A stretch of DNA of 64,000 nt from Cognataquiflexum gelatinilyticum (GCF_024813435.1 NZ_JANAEZ010000008.1:62001-126000); one strand, 5' to 3'. Shown: positions 45,044-55,166, counted from the stretch's first letter. Made by a program: numbers and translations. Notes: generated by a model not told the origin, from the letters alone.

Positions 45044-45186
45044 TTTATCTGTTTGGTACCGTTAATTTATGCCGCGTTGCTGTATTAAAAGCATATCACA
45101 GTCCAGCAGACAAAACGTTCTTTAAAATACAAGTTAACAAACCAACACGTCACAAGCAATGATGCAAATATTTTGTTGGCAGTTGA

Positions 45187-45642
45187 TTAATTTTCAAGGT
45201 AATCAATCATTCCTTCCAATTCGCTTTTATCAGCGACCGTTATACTCCCCTGTCCGTTGGGGATAGAGACCTGTACGATTGGTACTGCCATTATTTTGTT
45301 CCCAATTACAAAGCATAATGGCTTTCCCACATTTCTCTCGGTCATTTCTTTAAATTTCAATATTCCTACATCATTAAGCCTGAAACCCAAAGAATAAATT
45401 ATTTCGTGGTCGGATTCTTCGCGAAAAAATTTGTCAAAGTCCGCAAATGAAATGAATGTTGTCGTATCTAACTTAAATGATTCTTCACTGTTATAAAATT
45501 TATACTCTTTACCATTTTCAGCAAGTTCATACAATCCCCCAATTTTTGTAATATTAAATTCAATAACACCATTCTGTCTGCCACAACTTGTCAGAATAAA
45601 CAAAAATGTCAATTTAATTAATGTAGTTCTGAATTTACTCAT
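45187..45642 (-). CDS. Lipoprotein with a SecD P1-head-like domain
   Basis: The 151 residues have a lipoprotein signal (lipobox LTSC, Cys20). The C-terminal half (about 85-151) reads LGFRLNDVGILKFKEMTERNVGKPLCF, VIGNKIMAVPIVQ, IPNGQGSITV, closely resembling the first periplasmic domain head of SecD (FxLxxxGAxKFxxxTxxNIGKxLAIVLDxxVxSAPxVxxxIxxGxGxIxG). No membrane segments of SecD are present, so this is the head domain alone on a lipid anchor. Its function is unknown; a protein-folding or interaction role is speculation. Confidence 0.75.
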   Translation of the reverse strand: MSKFRTTLIKLTFLFILTSCGRQNGVIEFNITKIGGLYELAENGKEYKFYNSEESFKLDTTTFISFADFDKFFREESDHEIIYSLGFRLNDVGILKFKEMTERNVGKPLCFVIGNKIMAVPIVQVSIPNGQGSITVADKSELEGMIDYLEN

Positions 45643-45787
45643 CTGTTCTAAAATTAAATTGCTGCCAAATTATTTATAAAAATACCAAAGCTATACTTAC
45701 CTAGCCAAAACAGGAATTGCAATAGGCATAATTTATCCCCACTCAATTCTATCCTCAAATGTTTGACGGAAGTTAGGATCTTGACCT

Positions 45788-46432
45788 CTATAAAGTAAAG
45801 CCTTGATTTTCCCATCTAGATAAAATCAAATTTTCCCTGATCAGTTTTTTGATCGCAGGAATATTGGCATAGTCAATGTTCTTGCCTTCAAAAAACGCGG
45901 GGAGATCAGTCATGTGGGTAATCACCTGATCCAATTCTGCATCCTTAATCCCTGATTTCAACAGTTGCCTCCTGAGCTCGACCATCAGCGCCAAAAGGCT
46001 CCAATTCTGAAAATCCCCATTGAGGAAATCGCCCTTTTTCCCTGAAGATTTATCCAAACCCAAGGCGATTTCACGTACATCGTCTATACTCGCCGTGATT
46101 AGAATCTGGGAGTTTTCACCTTTTTTATCGCTAAGTTCATCGATAAAATATATCACCCGATTGAACTTGTAGCTGATCTCCAAATCCAGTTTTTCCACCA
46201 ATTCGGTTTGGGATTTTTTGTCTTCTTTTTTCTCTTTATAATCATCATAGGCCACCACCCCACCGGAGAGAAAAACAGCAGACAATATCCAAAGGCCGAG
46301 TTTGCTGTTGAAAAAATAAATCACTTTCCCCCATCCAATCTTTTTGTCAGCTTCATTTTGAAGTTTTTCCCTGACTTCAAACCGGCAAGTTTCCCTTAAT
46401 CTGATAAGCTCTTTTTCTTCTTCTGACAACAT
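45788..46432 (-). CDS. Hypothetical single-pass membrane protein
   Basis: The 214 residues have a cytosolic-looking charged N-terminal stretch, one membrane helix (about 44-62, KLGLWILSAVFLSGGVV), and a helical charged C-terminal domain (about 70-214). I recognise no domain. It stands alone, and the gap to the next gene holds an inverted repeat and no other gene. Confidence 0.65.
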   Translation of the reverse strand: MLSEEEKELIRLRETCRFEVREKLQNEADKKIGWGKVIYFFNSKLGLWILSAVFLSGGVVAYDDYKEKKEDKKSQTELVEKLDLEISYKFNRVIYFIDELSDKKGENSQILITASIDDVREIALGLDKSSGKKGDFLNGDFQNWSLLALMVELRRQLLKSGIKDAELDQVITHMTDLPAFFEGKNIDYANIPAIKKLIRENLILSRWENQGFTL

Positions 46433-46766
46433 ATTAAAATCAATTTTTTGGATTATTGATTTGAATTTATTGGAAAAAAAATTAGGCTTAAATGATTATT
46501 TGCCAATAATCCAACAATCCTTACCAATCAGGACAGAAAACCCTTTTTCAAAAAAAATCCCAATTCCGGCGAGAGTGAATCTTGTAGGAATTAGGATTGA
46601 TAAAACAATTTATTTTTTAATGTAGTACGCTTTATGGTAACTATCCTAATAAAACTCGGGTTGAGGTTCAATTGCACAAGCTGTGGACTGTCGGCTATCG
46701 ACTATGGTCGATTATCCGCAAGTCATAGGCTTGATTTGGATATACCGGGAAGAGCGGATAATCATA
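46433..46766. other. 334-base intergenic region with inverted repeats, no gene seen
   Basis: The left part is AT-rich without convincing codon structure. The right part has ATCGAC/GTCGAT (46698-46713) and a perfect 10-base inverted repeat GATTATCCGC (46710-46719) with GCGGATAATC (46754-46763) just beyond the stop of the tricorn-like gene. No T run follows, so it is not a standard terminator. Confidence 0.5.
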
Positions 46767-49700
46767 TTACTTCTTCTTCATTCCTTTCGCCGTCCTGTCT
46801 TCATAGGCCGGAGCAGGAGTCATGGTAGATGGATGGGTAGGAATGAGTTTCAATACTTCCTGCACTACCCTTTCCATCTGCGGATCTCTACCCTGCATCA
46901 TAAGATTTGGGTCATCCCACACGACGATATCCGGACTTACACCCTCTCCTTCCCAAAACCAATGTCCAGCATTGTCATAGAGTCTGGCATCCGGAACGGT
47001 GATTCCTCCACCGTCTATCAACTGATGTCCTGTAGCCGGACCAACCAAAATCCCGAGTGTATTTTCTCCTACAATCGGTCCTGCTTTCAACACCTTGAAA
47101 GCCCAAGGAAGTCCATCACCGCCGGAACCTGCCCAACCGTTGATCAACATACCCATCGGTCCGGTATTGGCTTTGATCGGGTTGGTATGGTCACGGCCAT
47201 GTCTCCAATGCAGGTTGTAGACTACCGGTCTTTGGAGTAATTCCAAAAATCTGTCTGCCAACTGACCCCCACCGTTGAATCTTTCGTCGATGATAAATCC
47301 TTTTTTGTCCAATTGGCCATAATACATGCTGACCAATTCCCGCTGACCGTCACCGGAAGTATTGGACATGTAGACATAGCCAAGCTGTCCATCGGAAAGC
47401 TTCTCGACTAGTTTTCTGTTATTCTCCAGCCACTCTAGGTATCTGAGGTTTGACTCTTCGCCCGGAGAAAGACAGGTGATGACCACGTCTTTGCTTGATT
47501 CCGAATTGCCGTTTTTCTGCCCCACTGTCAAGGAAACAGTCTTTCCGCTCAAACCTTCAAATGCCGCATAAGGATCTTTGTTGGGATCGAGCTTGATGCC
47601 ATTGACAGCAAGGATATAATCCCCTTCCTTCACCTCCACGCCTGACCTGTCAAAAGGCGACCTGACTTCGGTATTCCAGGCAGCGGGTTTTACAATCCTC
47701 TTTATTTTATATCGGTCTCCGTCTTTTGCCCACTCGATTCCAAGAAATCCCGTCATCAATGGCGTCACTGATTCTACATCACCGCCATTGGTATAGGTAT
47801 GGCCTGCGGCAAGTTCTGCCTGCATGTTGGATTGGATATTGGTAATGTCCCAACGTGTTCTGGCATCTTTGATCAAAGCTCCATAACGCTTCCTCATATC
47901 CTCCCAATCCACACCCTGCATATTTGGATCGTAGAAGAAATCCCTGTATCGTCTCCAGGTATCATTGAAAATCTGATTCCATTCTTCCCTAGCCACCCAA
48001 TTCATCACAAGACCAGTGGTAGGGATAGGCTTCTCTATTTTTTGTGCTGCATTTGCTGCAATGATTCCAAATTGTCCATTGCTGGAAATCAAAATGGATT
48101 TGCCGTCAGCAGAGACAACATAGTTGTTCACCTTATCCAAAATGGTTTTTTCCTCCCTCTCCTTGATATCATAATACATCAAGGTTGAGCCATTGTCTCC
48201 CGATCCGGTCCTAGGATACCGCATGAAAACCAATTTGTCGTCGATGGCTGTCATCTTTCCAAAATTCCCCGGCTTGACAGGAAGGATTACCACCCTAGAC
48301 TCCAATCCATCAAAATCAATGGATACCTGAACGCCGTTGGCCTTCTTTTCTTCTGGTTTCTTTTCATCAGGCTTCTTGTCCGCGGCAATTGTAATGGTGT
48401 CATTTTTTGGAGCCAAAAGAGAAGCCACAGATTTGTTCAAGCTGATTGCCCCGATTTGGGTCGCGTTGGGATATACCCATGTGCCGTCACCCAAAGCTGA
48501 GTAAACAGGATCCATATTCCGGTTGGTCTGGAAAAAGAGGTATTTTCCGTCTTTACTAAATGTCGGAGAATCATCTGAGTAATACCCTGAAGTCGCCTGG
48601 GTCAATTTGTTTCCTTCTACATCATAGATGAAAATGGCGGTATTTGCATTTTCAAGACCAATCGGAAATGTCACATACTTAGAATCGGGCGACCAACTGA
48701 TCGGGAACCCCGGAGCTCCACCATGTCCAATGACCCAATGGGTATTGCCTGCTTTTTTGATCTGACCGGAGGTAGCATCTACTATGGAGATATCGTGCTT
48801 TTCATCTATGAAAGCTAATTTTTTGCTATCAGGAGACCAATGCAAGGTGTATCCAAATCCTCCCTTTCGGTCGGTCAACTTTTTGGCTTCCTGATTTCCT
48901 TGGGTATTTTGAAGGTAAATTTCATATTCCCCTGATCGGTCACTCCAATAGGCAACAGATTTACCGTCTGGAGACCAAGCTGGGCTGTGGTCCAAAGCAC
49001 CGCATGATTGGGTCATGTTGAGGGTGAAACCTTCCTTCGAAGGTACATTGAACAGCTCGCCTCTAGCCTGAAAAACAACCCTTTTGGCATCTGGTGAAAC
49101 GGTCATATTGGCGATGTTTTTGCTCACATCTTTTTGCTGGGCCATTTCAACAGATAGGTCACTTACCACGTGAACATCTACTTTTTTGTAGTTTTTGGTA
49201 GCAAGGTCCATCAGATACAGGTCACCTCCCATTTCAAAAACCAATTCTTTTTCGCTAGCCGATAGGTAGGAAATATCAAAATCCTTGAAGGTTGTCAGCT
49301 GTGTCAAGGCTTTGGTCTTGGTATCATAAGACCAGATATTCAGCCTCATATCAGGATTATCATCCGAAAGAAAATAAACCGTGGTTCCCGACCAGGCCGG
49401 TTTTCCGTCAATAGCTATCCTGTTGGTAACATTTTCGACCTTTTTGGAAGTCATATCATAGATCAGGATATCTGAGTTGTTGCCACTGCGGATTCTTTTG
49501 AAAGGATAATTTTCAGTGATTTTGGTGATGTAGGCCAAATGTTTTCCGTCAGGTGAGAAACTCGCCAATTCTCCATAGGGCAAAGGCAACTTTTCCGGAA
49601 AGCCACCTTCTTTATTGACCAAGAAAAACTGGTTCAGCAGCCTTCTTCCGCCTAGTTCTCCGGTGGATGCAAACAGCAACTGCTTCCCATCAGGATGCCA

Positions 49701-50036
49701 GTCGATCATGCGATCAGGGAAAGACTTGTAGGTCACCCGTGTCGGAACACCTCCAGTAACCGGCATCATGAACACATCAAGATTACCATTATAGCTCGCT
49801 GAAAAGGCTATGGATTTCCCATCAGGGGAAAATCTCGGCCATGATTCTTCTCCGGGCGAACTCGTCAATTGGGTGGCCATGCCTCCCGCTTTGGGAACTG
49901 TCCAGATATCTCCGCCAAATACAAAAGCGATATGGGAATCCGAGACATCCATATACCGCATCAACTTCGCATTGATCTGGGCGAAGGATGGCAGGACAGT
50001 GCCAACGAAAAAAAGAAAGGTCAATAGTTTTTTCAT
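46767..50036 (-). CDS. Tricorn-like S41-family protease, secreted
   Basis: From MKKLLTFLFF the product is 1089 residues with a signal peptide (about 1-20, LPSFAQ). It has the tricorn layout: two beta-propellers of PD40-type blades (about 25-620, many SPDGK and WSPDSK repeats), a small linker domain, a PDZ-like domain (about 790-880, with GDYILAVNGIKL), and a C-terminal S41 core with catalytic Ser in INGWAGSGGDGLPW and the ENTLGI region. An early His in LAAGHTYTNGG matches the tricorn charge relay. It would degrade peptides in the periplasm. The frame's extra nine residues at the N terminus (from 50063) are probably not used. Confidence 0.92.
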   Translation of the reverse strand: MKKLLTFLFFVGTVLPSFAQINAKLMRYMDVSDSHIAFVFGGDIWTVPKAGGMATQLTSSPGEESWPRFSPDGKSIAFSASYNGNLDVFMMPVTGGVPTRVTYKSFPDRMIDWHPDGKQLLFASTGELGGRRLLNQFFLVNKEGGFPEKLPLPYGELASFSPDGKHLAYITKITENYPFKRIRSGNNSDILIYDMTSKKVENVTNRIAIDGKPAWSGTTVYFLSDDNPDMRLNIWSYDTKTKALTQLTTFKDFDISYLSASEKELVFEMGGDLYLMDLATKNYKKVDVHVVSDLSVEMAQQKDVSKNIANMTVSPDAKRVVFQARGELFNVPSKEGFTLNMTQSCGALDHSPAWSPDGKSVAYWSDRSGEYEIYLQNTQGNQEAKKLTDRKGGFGYTLHWSPDSKKLAFIDEKHDISIVDATSGQIKKAGNTHWVIGHGGAPGFPISWSPDSKYVTFPIGLENANTAIFIYDVEGNKLTQATSGYYSDDSPTFSKDGKYLFFQTNRNMDPVYSALGDGTWVYPNATQIGAISLNKSVASLLAPKNDTITIAADKKPDEKKPEEKKANGVQVSIDFDGLESRVVILPVKPGNFGKMTAIDDKLVFMRYPRTGSGDNGSTLMYYDIKEREEKTILDKVNNYVVSADGKSILISSNGQFGIIAANAAQKIEKPIPTTGLVMNWVAREEWNQIFNDTWRRYRDFFYDPNMQGVDWEDMRKRYGALIKDARTRWDITNIQSNMQAELAAGHTYTNGGDVESVTPLMTGFLGIEWAKDGDRYKIKRIVKPAAWNTEVRSPFDRSGVEVKEGDYILAVNGIKLDPNKDPYAAFEGLSGKTVSLTVGQKNGNSESSKDVVITCLSPGEESNLRYLEWLENNRKLVEKLSDGQLGYVYMSNTSGDGQRELVSMYYGQLDKKGFIIDERFNGGGQLADRFLELLQRPVVYNLHWRHGRDHTNPIKANTGPMGMLINGWAGSGGDGLPWAFKVLKAGPIVGENTLGILVGPATGHQLIDGGGITVPDARLYDNAGHWFWEGEGVSPDIVVWDDPNLMMQGRDPQMERVVQEVLKLIPTHPSTMTPAPAYEDRTAKGMKKK

Positions 50037-50136
50037 AGTGGTTTGGGTTTTGGTATTTTTCAAAAGTTAGCGACTTTAAAGATATTTTTTGATAGCCATG
50101 GTTTGAAAATGGGAGATTATGGGACAGAAATGAAAA

Positions 50137-50155
50137 AAGGCCCTTACAAGGCCTT
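50137..50155 (-). terminator. Short terminator at the end of the alpha/beta-hydrolase gene
   Basis: AAGGCC pairs with GGCCTT across a 7-base loop, with an A run to the left acting as the minus-strand U tract. It overlaps the last codons of the hydrolase gene. Confidence 0.5.
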
Positions 50156-51040
50156 CATCCATTTTTCGACATCATCCATCCATCGGACTTCAGAAGTGGG
50201 ATTGATCATACCGTATCCGTGACCGCCTTTTTCGAAGTAGGTATGGGCCACGGGAACATTATTCTGCTTCAATGCCGCTTCGAAAAGGTAGGAGTTCTCT
50301 ATTTTGACAGGATCATCTTTCGCATGAACAAGGTAGGTTGGTGGCGTTTCGGCGGTGACTTGCTTGTCATTGGAATAGAGGTCGATCATCCCTTGGGGAG
50401 GTCTTTCACCGATCAGATTTTTGGACGAACCACTGTGGCCGACCTCTTTATCGAAAGTAATCACAGGGTATACCAAGACCATGAAATCCGGCCTCAGACT
50501 GGTTTTCTTTGGGTTTTCGATTACTTCCCTTTTGAAATGAGTACCTGCAGTGGAAGCCAAATGTCCGCCTGCTGAGAAGCCCATGATTCCAATCTGATCT
50601 GGTTTTATATTCCATTTGGCTGCATTTTCCCGGACCATTTGGATAGCACGCTGTGCATCCTGAAGCGGCCCGATGCTTTTGTCCTCCATGGCCAATCCAT
50701 TTGGCAACCTGTATTTCAGCACAAAAGCAGCCACTCCCTTTTTGGCAAATTCCTTTGCCACATCATGGCCTTCATGCCCTGCCGCCAACAACCAATATCC
50801 GCCACCGGGACAAATGATGATGGCTTTGCCCGTTGCTGTTTCTTTGGACGGAAGATAAGCAGCCAGTGTGGGGACGGTTACTTTGCTGATAATCAAAATC
50901 CCATCAGGCCTTACTTCAGAAGTTTCAACATTGGGCACATCCTTGGAATTAGGAATCGGTCCCTCATATAGAGGCATTTCGGTTTGGGAGAAAAGCAAAG
51001 ATGACATGAGACAAAAGCAAAAAAGAAAAAGGTATTTCAT
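50144..51040 (-). CDS. Secreted alpha/beta-hydrolase (BD-FAE / acetylesterase-like)
   Basis: The 298 residues carry a signal peptide (about 1-18) and an alpha/beta-hydrolase domain: oxyanion-region IICPGGGYWLLA, nucleophile in IMGFSAGGHLAS, acid Asp in HAKDDPV, and His in KGGHGYGM. The fold and motifs resemble acetyl esterases and feruloyl-type esterases associated with polysaccharide breakdown. Substrate is not determinable. It runs in the same direction as the DUF1593 gene, 105 bases downstream of it, and may be co-expressed. Confidence 0.88.
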   Translation of the reverse strand: MKYLFLFCFCLMSSLLFSQTEMPLYEGPIPNSKDVPNVETSEVRPDGILIISKVTVPTLAAYLPSKETATGKAIIICPGGGYWLLAAGHEGHDVAKEFAKKGVAAFVLKYRLPNGLAMEDKSIGPLQDAQRAIQMVRENAAKWNIKPDQIGIMGFSAGGHLASTAGTHFKREVIENPKKTSLRPDFMVLVYPVITFDKEVGHSGSSKNLIGERPPQGMIDLYSNDKQVTAETPPTYLVHAKDDPVKIENSYLFEAALKQNNVPVAHTYFEKGGHGYGMINPTSEVRWMDDVEKWMKAL

Positions 51041-51145
51041 GAATTGATTTATTTTGGAAGACTTACAATTTATTTTGAAAATTTTAATAGCCTAAGCGGA
51101 TATTTACCAAGGGAAATAATTCCACCAATCGAAATTCAAACACTT

Positions 51146-52573
51146 TCAATTGCCTAATACCACCCTCCTGTAAGATACCAAAGAAGGGCTACCTGAATCC
51201 TCAACTTCGAGGATAATGTGCAAGGTCTGATTTTCACCCAATTCAGGCATGACAAATTCAATGTCCATGGCATGCGGGTCGAATAATTCCAGGTTTCCTG
51301 TATAAGCGCCCGCTTCCTTGTAGATCCACCACTTGTACCTGATTTGGTCTCCGTCGGGATCTATGGTTCCTTTCGCGGAAAGTTTGACGGTTTTTCCCTT
51401 TTCAACTTTACCAAAAGCCAAAGCTTTTCCTTTGTTTCCATTCAGTACCACTACAGGATTGTGGTTGGCTTTTTTGAAATCATCGGCGATATTCCAGTCC
51501 ATCCTTGCCGCAAAATCATGCTGATAAGCTTTTCTCCATCTCCAGATAGTCGCCTGATTGGAAGCTTCCTTTCGGCCATCGGCCAGGGTGATTTCATCTT
51601 GGGTATTGATGGAGGATGTCCAGATTTCATCCTTTTCTCCGTAAGATTGCCACCATTCATATCGCCCGGCCCATCCGCCGTATGTGGGGCTTTTGTACCA
51701 ACCCAAACCGTTATTGATCAAACCAAAAAAAGAAGGGGTATCGCCTTCCATGATATAAATCACATCAAGGTAATTGGCTCCCAAAGGACCGTGGTTTTCC
51801 TTGATATTTGCATTCAACCATGGATTGTCGACCAACTCAAAATCTACCAAAGGGGCATTTTTGTACCAACGGTCGCCGGAAATCCCCGTCCAGGTTGCTT
51901 TGTAATATTCTCTCCAATTGTCTCCCGCACTTGCATCCACGATATAAAAGATTCCAGGAAAATTATGCCTGACCCAGATCCCAGCAAAGTCCTGATCAGA
52001 AATTCCATAAACCCTGAGCTTGGAAACAAATTTTGCAAGTTCAGCTTCAGATCTTGTATGCTGCACTTTCCAAAGTGCCTGTGCCAGACAATTTGCCCCG
52101 CCCCAGACAGAAACCCATAGTGGCCTTTCGTCTGCTTTGTCCACGGCTTTGACCAGCATTTCCGAACCCGGAGAATCCTTGCCCTCGCCCACTCCATCCA
52201 TGCTATACAATGGGAGGTGCTGCGTTGTAACACTCAGAAGGTATTCCATTGTAGGAAATCCAGAAGCATGTTTGTCAAGATTTGATTTGACCTTTCCATA
52301 GTTGCGCACCAATTCTTCGATTTTGTCTTTCCGGATTCCGTTTCGCAAATGGGTAGAAGTGGTAGCCACTATTCCCTCGATGTCATATTCATTGGCATAT
52401 ACCAAAAGCCTAACCATAGATTGCTGGTCATCGGGTTCATTGGTGATGTCAGTCAGGACAAAAAGCCGCTGTTTGACGGGCTCTTCGAAGGAAAGTATTG
52501 TCTGTCCTTTTAATGCCTGATTAACAGTAAGTAAGACTATACAACAAATGAGGAATAAAGATCTATAGGGCAT
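51146..52573 (-). CDS. DUF1593 protein (nucleoside-hydrolase-like, Sde182 type), secreted
   Basis: The 475 residues have a signal peptide (about 1-23). The N-terminal part (about 33-290) is DUF1593: RLFVLTDITNEPDDQQSMVRLLVYANEYDIEGIVAT, resembling nucleoside-hydrolase Asp clusters, and WVSVWGGANCLAQAL. The C-terminal ~90 residues form an Ig/cadherin-like domain (SAKGTIDPDGDQIRYKWWIYKEAG). Sde182 is a cellulose-binding protein of Saccharophagus degradans; carbohydrate binding here is inferred from that. It sits beside the esterase gene. Confidence 0.85.
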   Translation of the reverse strand: MPYRSLFLICCIVLLTVNQALKGQTILSFEEPVKQRLFVLTDITNEPDDQQSMVRLLVYANEYDIEGIVATTSTHLRNGIRKDKIEELVRNYGKVKSNLDKHASGFPTMEYLLSVTTQHLPLYSMDGVGEGKDSPGSEMLVKAVDKADERPLWVSVWGGANCLAQALWKVQHTRSEAELAKFVSKLRVYGISDQDFAGIWVRHNFPGIFYIVDASAGDNWREYYKATWTGISGDRWYKNAPLVDFELVDNPWLNANIKENHGPLGANYLDVIYIMEGDTPSFFGLINNGLGWYKSPTYGGWAGRYEWWQSYGEKDEIWTSSINTQDEITLADGRKEASNQATIWRWRKAYQHDFAARMDWNIADDFKKANHNPVVVLNGNKGKALAFGKVEKGKTVKLSAKGTIDPDGDQIRYKWWIYKEAGAYTGNLELFDPHAMDIEFVMPELGENQTLHIILEVEDSGSPSLVSYRRVVLGN

Positions 52574-52853
52574 CGAAATTTCAGGTTTATTTGAAGTTTT
52601 TAAGTTAATAATAATTAGAATAAATCTCCTTTCTTCAAATTAAAAATGAAGTGAAAAAGGATTCATAAAAATTTTTTATCATCAGAATCCAAAATTTTAA
52701 AAACTAAACATGTTATCAAATCGGATTTTCAATTCCAATTCAATAGTTTTAGGTTTTCTGAAATAATGGGCCAGACTTTTGAATTCACTAGATTTTTTAA
52801 GAAAGGCCCTGAAACAGGAAAATGGAAATAAAACAGGAATAATCCCTATTGAA

Positions 52854-53513
52854 ATGAAAATCATCAAAATCAAAAAGTCTTTTTTTGTCATACTTCCGCT
52901 AATAGGCTTTATCATGTCGGGAATCGAGGCAAAAGGTACGATACTCAATGACAGTATTCCTGAAAAATCAAGCGAATTTAAAAAAGGAATCCGCTTTTCC
53001 CCTTCAATGAACTTCTTTGACTACGGAGATTTGTCCTTTGGGCAGATAGCTTCGGACTATAAATTCGGAGCAGCTTTGGGAATGGTCTTTGACTGGAAAA
53101 TGAGCGATTACCACAGGTTCAGACTTGAACCCTACATGGAATACCAAAACATCAACAACAATTCCATCAATCCTGATATCGAAGCCATCACTTCCTTTAG
53201 CAACCTGATCTTCGGTGTGGATGCGCTGCCCTTGGTATTGACTTATGGAGGAAAATACAAAGGAACAATTTCTGCCGGGGGTTTTGCCAAATATGTCCTA
53301 AACAGTTCACAAAGCACCACTCTTAATGGCAATTCGGTCAATAACTTCGAGGTAGAAATCAACAAACTCCAATATGGATTTTCCTTTGGGGCGGGAGCTT
53401 ATTTGGGAAAAAGACTTGTAGAATTAAGGTTTTATCAATCTCTCAATGATTTTGTCAATAGTCCGGTTATTCCCAACAGTATCAATCAGGTTCAACTCAT
53501 TCTAGTATACTAA
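52854..53513 (+). CDS. Outer-membrane beta-barrel protein
   Basis: From MKIIKIKKS the product is 219 residues with a signal peptide (about 1-25). The mature part alternates beta strands with glycines (GAALGMVFDWKMSDYHRFRLEPYMEYQNIN, GGKYKGTISAGGFAKYVL, FSFGAGAYLGKRLVELRF), like small porin-like OMP_b-brl proteins. Its stop codon TAATG overlaps the start of the M43 protease gene, so the two are co-translated. The longer frame from 52779 adds implausible residues. Confidence 0.8.
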   Translation: MKIIKIKKSFFVILPLIGFIMSGIEAKGTILNDSIPEKSSEFKKGIRFSPSMNFFDYGDLSFGQIASDYKFGAALGMVFDWKMSDYHRFRLEPYMEYQNINNNSINPDIEAITSFSNLIFGVDALPLVLTYGGKYKGTISAGGFAKYVLNSSQSTTLNGNSVNNFEVEINKLQYGFSFGAGAYLGKRLVELRFYQSLNDFVNSPVIPNSINQVQLILVY

Positions 53514-55015
53514 TGAAAAATGTCCTTTTAATTTTCGCTTTTTTGACGCTTCTGCTGTTCAATTCCTGTATGACTGACAGAGAAGCTGAAAATTCATTTT
53601 ACCTCAATCAAATCAATAAAATTCAAGTGATCTCCTCCAAAACCATCTTTTTTACAGAAAACAGAGAGGAAGATTTCAACCTGACTGTTAGTTTTTTTGA
53701 CCGGGATAACAGACCTTTTTTGAATAATATTGACGTGCCTTACGTGATTTATTTGGGGGACTCTGTGATCAAAGAACCTTCTCTTGACCTTTCCAAGCCA
53801 GGCAAATACAAGCTTAGGGTCATGTTTCCCACCCGTGAACTGACATTTAGCAATGAGGTTGAGATTGAAGTAGTGGAGGGAGATTATATCCAAGAACTGG
53901 TCTTGGATTTTTCCAACGAGACCAGAAATCAATTTACACTAGTCAACAACGAACCCTATGATTTCACCCTGAGGGCTTTTGGACCTGATGGGGAAATACC
54001 CGGAGTGGAAGAACAAATCAAAAGGAACCTTTCCTTACAGGTCGGAAATGTAAATACAAACCGATTGACTGGCATTCCAATCACTCAAATCGGGTTGATC
54101 GATGTGCAAGCCTCTGTTTTTGGTATTGATAGCAATATTCTAAAAATCAATTCCCGACAGGATGTTTCCTATCCAATCAAGGAATTTCAGGTGGTATTCC
54201 ATGTTTTTTCGAATCTTTTCACCCCTAACCAATCTTCTTTTGAAAGTCAGATAAACAGTTCGAATATTGCTTTTAGCGGTGGCATAAGGAGTTCTTTCAG
54301 AAGGAATTTAAATGCAGTGGATGCCGGATTCAGGTTTAGATTGGCAGACAGAAATCCAGATGGCAGTCTGATGGAGACAAAAGGCGTCAACAGGATAATG
54401 ACAAACAAGGTTTTTCTAGATGCCCAAGACCAAGAACTATTGCAATTAAAGTTTAACAGCCTTTGGGACCCTTCTCAATATATCAATGTTTTTATTGAGG
54501 ATCTTTCTAGCCTTCAAGCCGCAGGATATGCTTATTTACCTTTTTTGACAAGTCCTGTAGTAGGTGGACTTAATCCAATTTTGGAAGAAGACACAGAGTT
54601 ATTTTACCCTATAATGGTAGCATTGGACTACAGGTTATTCAATGGCCAATACAGGGACGACAATGTATTGGCGCATGAATTGGGTCATTATCTTGGGCTT
54701 TATCATACCTTTCAGGATTGTCAGACGGGTGATTTTTGTGATGATACCCAATCACATACCCTTCCTTCAAATCAATCAATACGGTTCAGTAACAACAGAA
54801 CAAACTGTTCAAATGAACCTTATATCTCCACAAATTTCATGGATTACATCAGCGTAGTGGACAATTTCACTTTTGACCAAAAGGAACGAATGACAAAAGT
54901 GTATGAAAACGCACTCTTTATGCCCAAAGACTTCAATGCCCCGGATTCGAGAATAAAGCCATTTAAAAGAGGACAACTTGATCCAAGCATCAAGCCCATT
55001 ATTTGTAACTTTTGA
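53513..55015 (+). CDS. Zinc metalloprotease lipoprotein, M43/pappalysin-like
   Basis: The 500 residues begin with a lipoprotein signal (lipobox FNSC, Cys19). The C-terminal third has the extended zinc motif HELGHYLGLYH (about 388-398), a Cys-rich stretch (DCQTGDFCDDTQ), and the Met-turn FMDYIS (~445), the metzincin pattern of M43. The N-terminal ~200 residues look like Ig-type strands. It is translationally coupled to an outer-membrane barrel gene, so the pair probably works at the cell surface, one anchoring or exporting the other. Cleavage of a peptide or a host/prey protein is likely; the substrate is unknown. Confidence 0.88.
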   Translation: MKNVLLIFAFLTLLLFNSCMTDREAENSFYLNQINKIQVISSKTIFFTENREEDFNLTVSFFDRDNRPFLNNIDVPYVIYLGDSVIKEPSLDLSKPGKYKLRVMFPTRELTFSNEVEIEVVEGDYIQELVLDFSNETRNQFTLVNNEPYDFTLRAFGPDGEIPGVEEQIKRNLSLQVGNVNTNRLTGIPITQIGLIDVQASVFGIDSNILKINSRQDVSYPIKEFQVVFHVFSNLFTPNQSSFESQINSSNIAFSGGIRSSFRRNLNAVDAGFRFRLADRNPDGSLMETKGVNRIMTNKVFLDAQDQELLQLKFNSLWDPSQYINVFIEDLSSLQAAGYAYLPFLTSPVVGGLNPILEEDTELFYPIMVALDYRLFNGQYRDDNVLAHELGHYLGLYHTFQDCQTGDFCDDTQSHTLPSNQSIRFSNNRTNCSNEPYISTNFMDYISVVDNFTFDQKERMTKVYENALFMPKDFNAPDSRIKPFKRGQLDPSIKPIICNF

Positions 55016-55166
55016 TAGAATCAAGTCATCATAATTTGTAATTGAAAATCCGGTTTAACCTTCATTTCCGGTTGAAGAGTTTATATTCCATGGTTCTCTC
55101 TAAAACAGAAATGAATTAAAGGATTGGATTTCGAAGATTCTGCGATTGTGTCTATATTGGTATTCT

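Noticed and set aside
46710..46763. Terminator of the tricorn-like gene
   Set aside because: The inverted repeat has a 34-base loop and no U tract on the minus strand.
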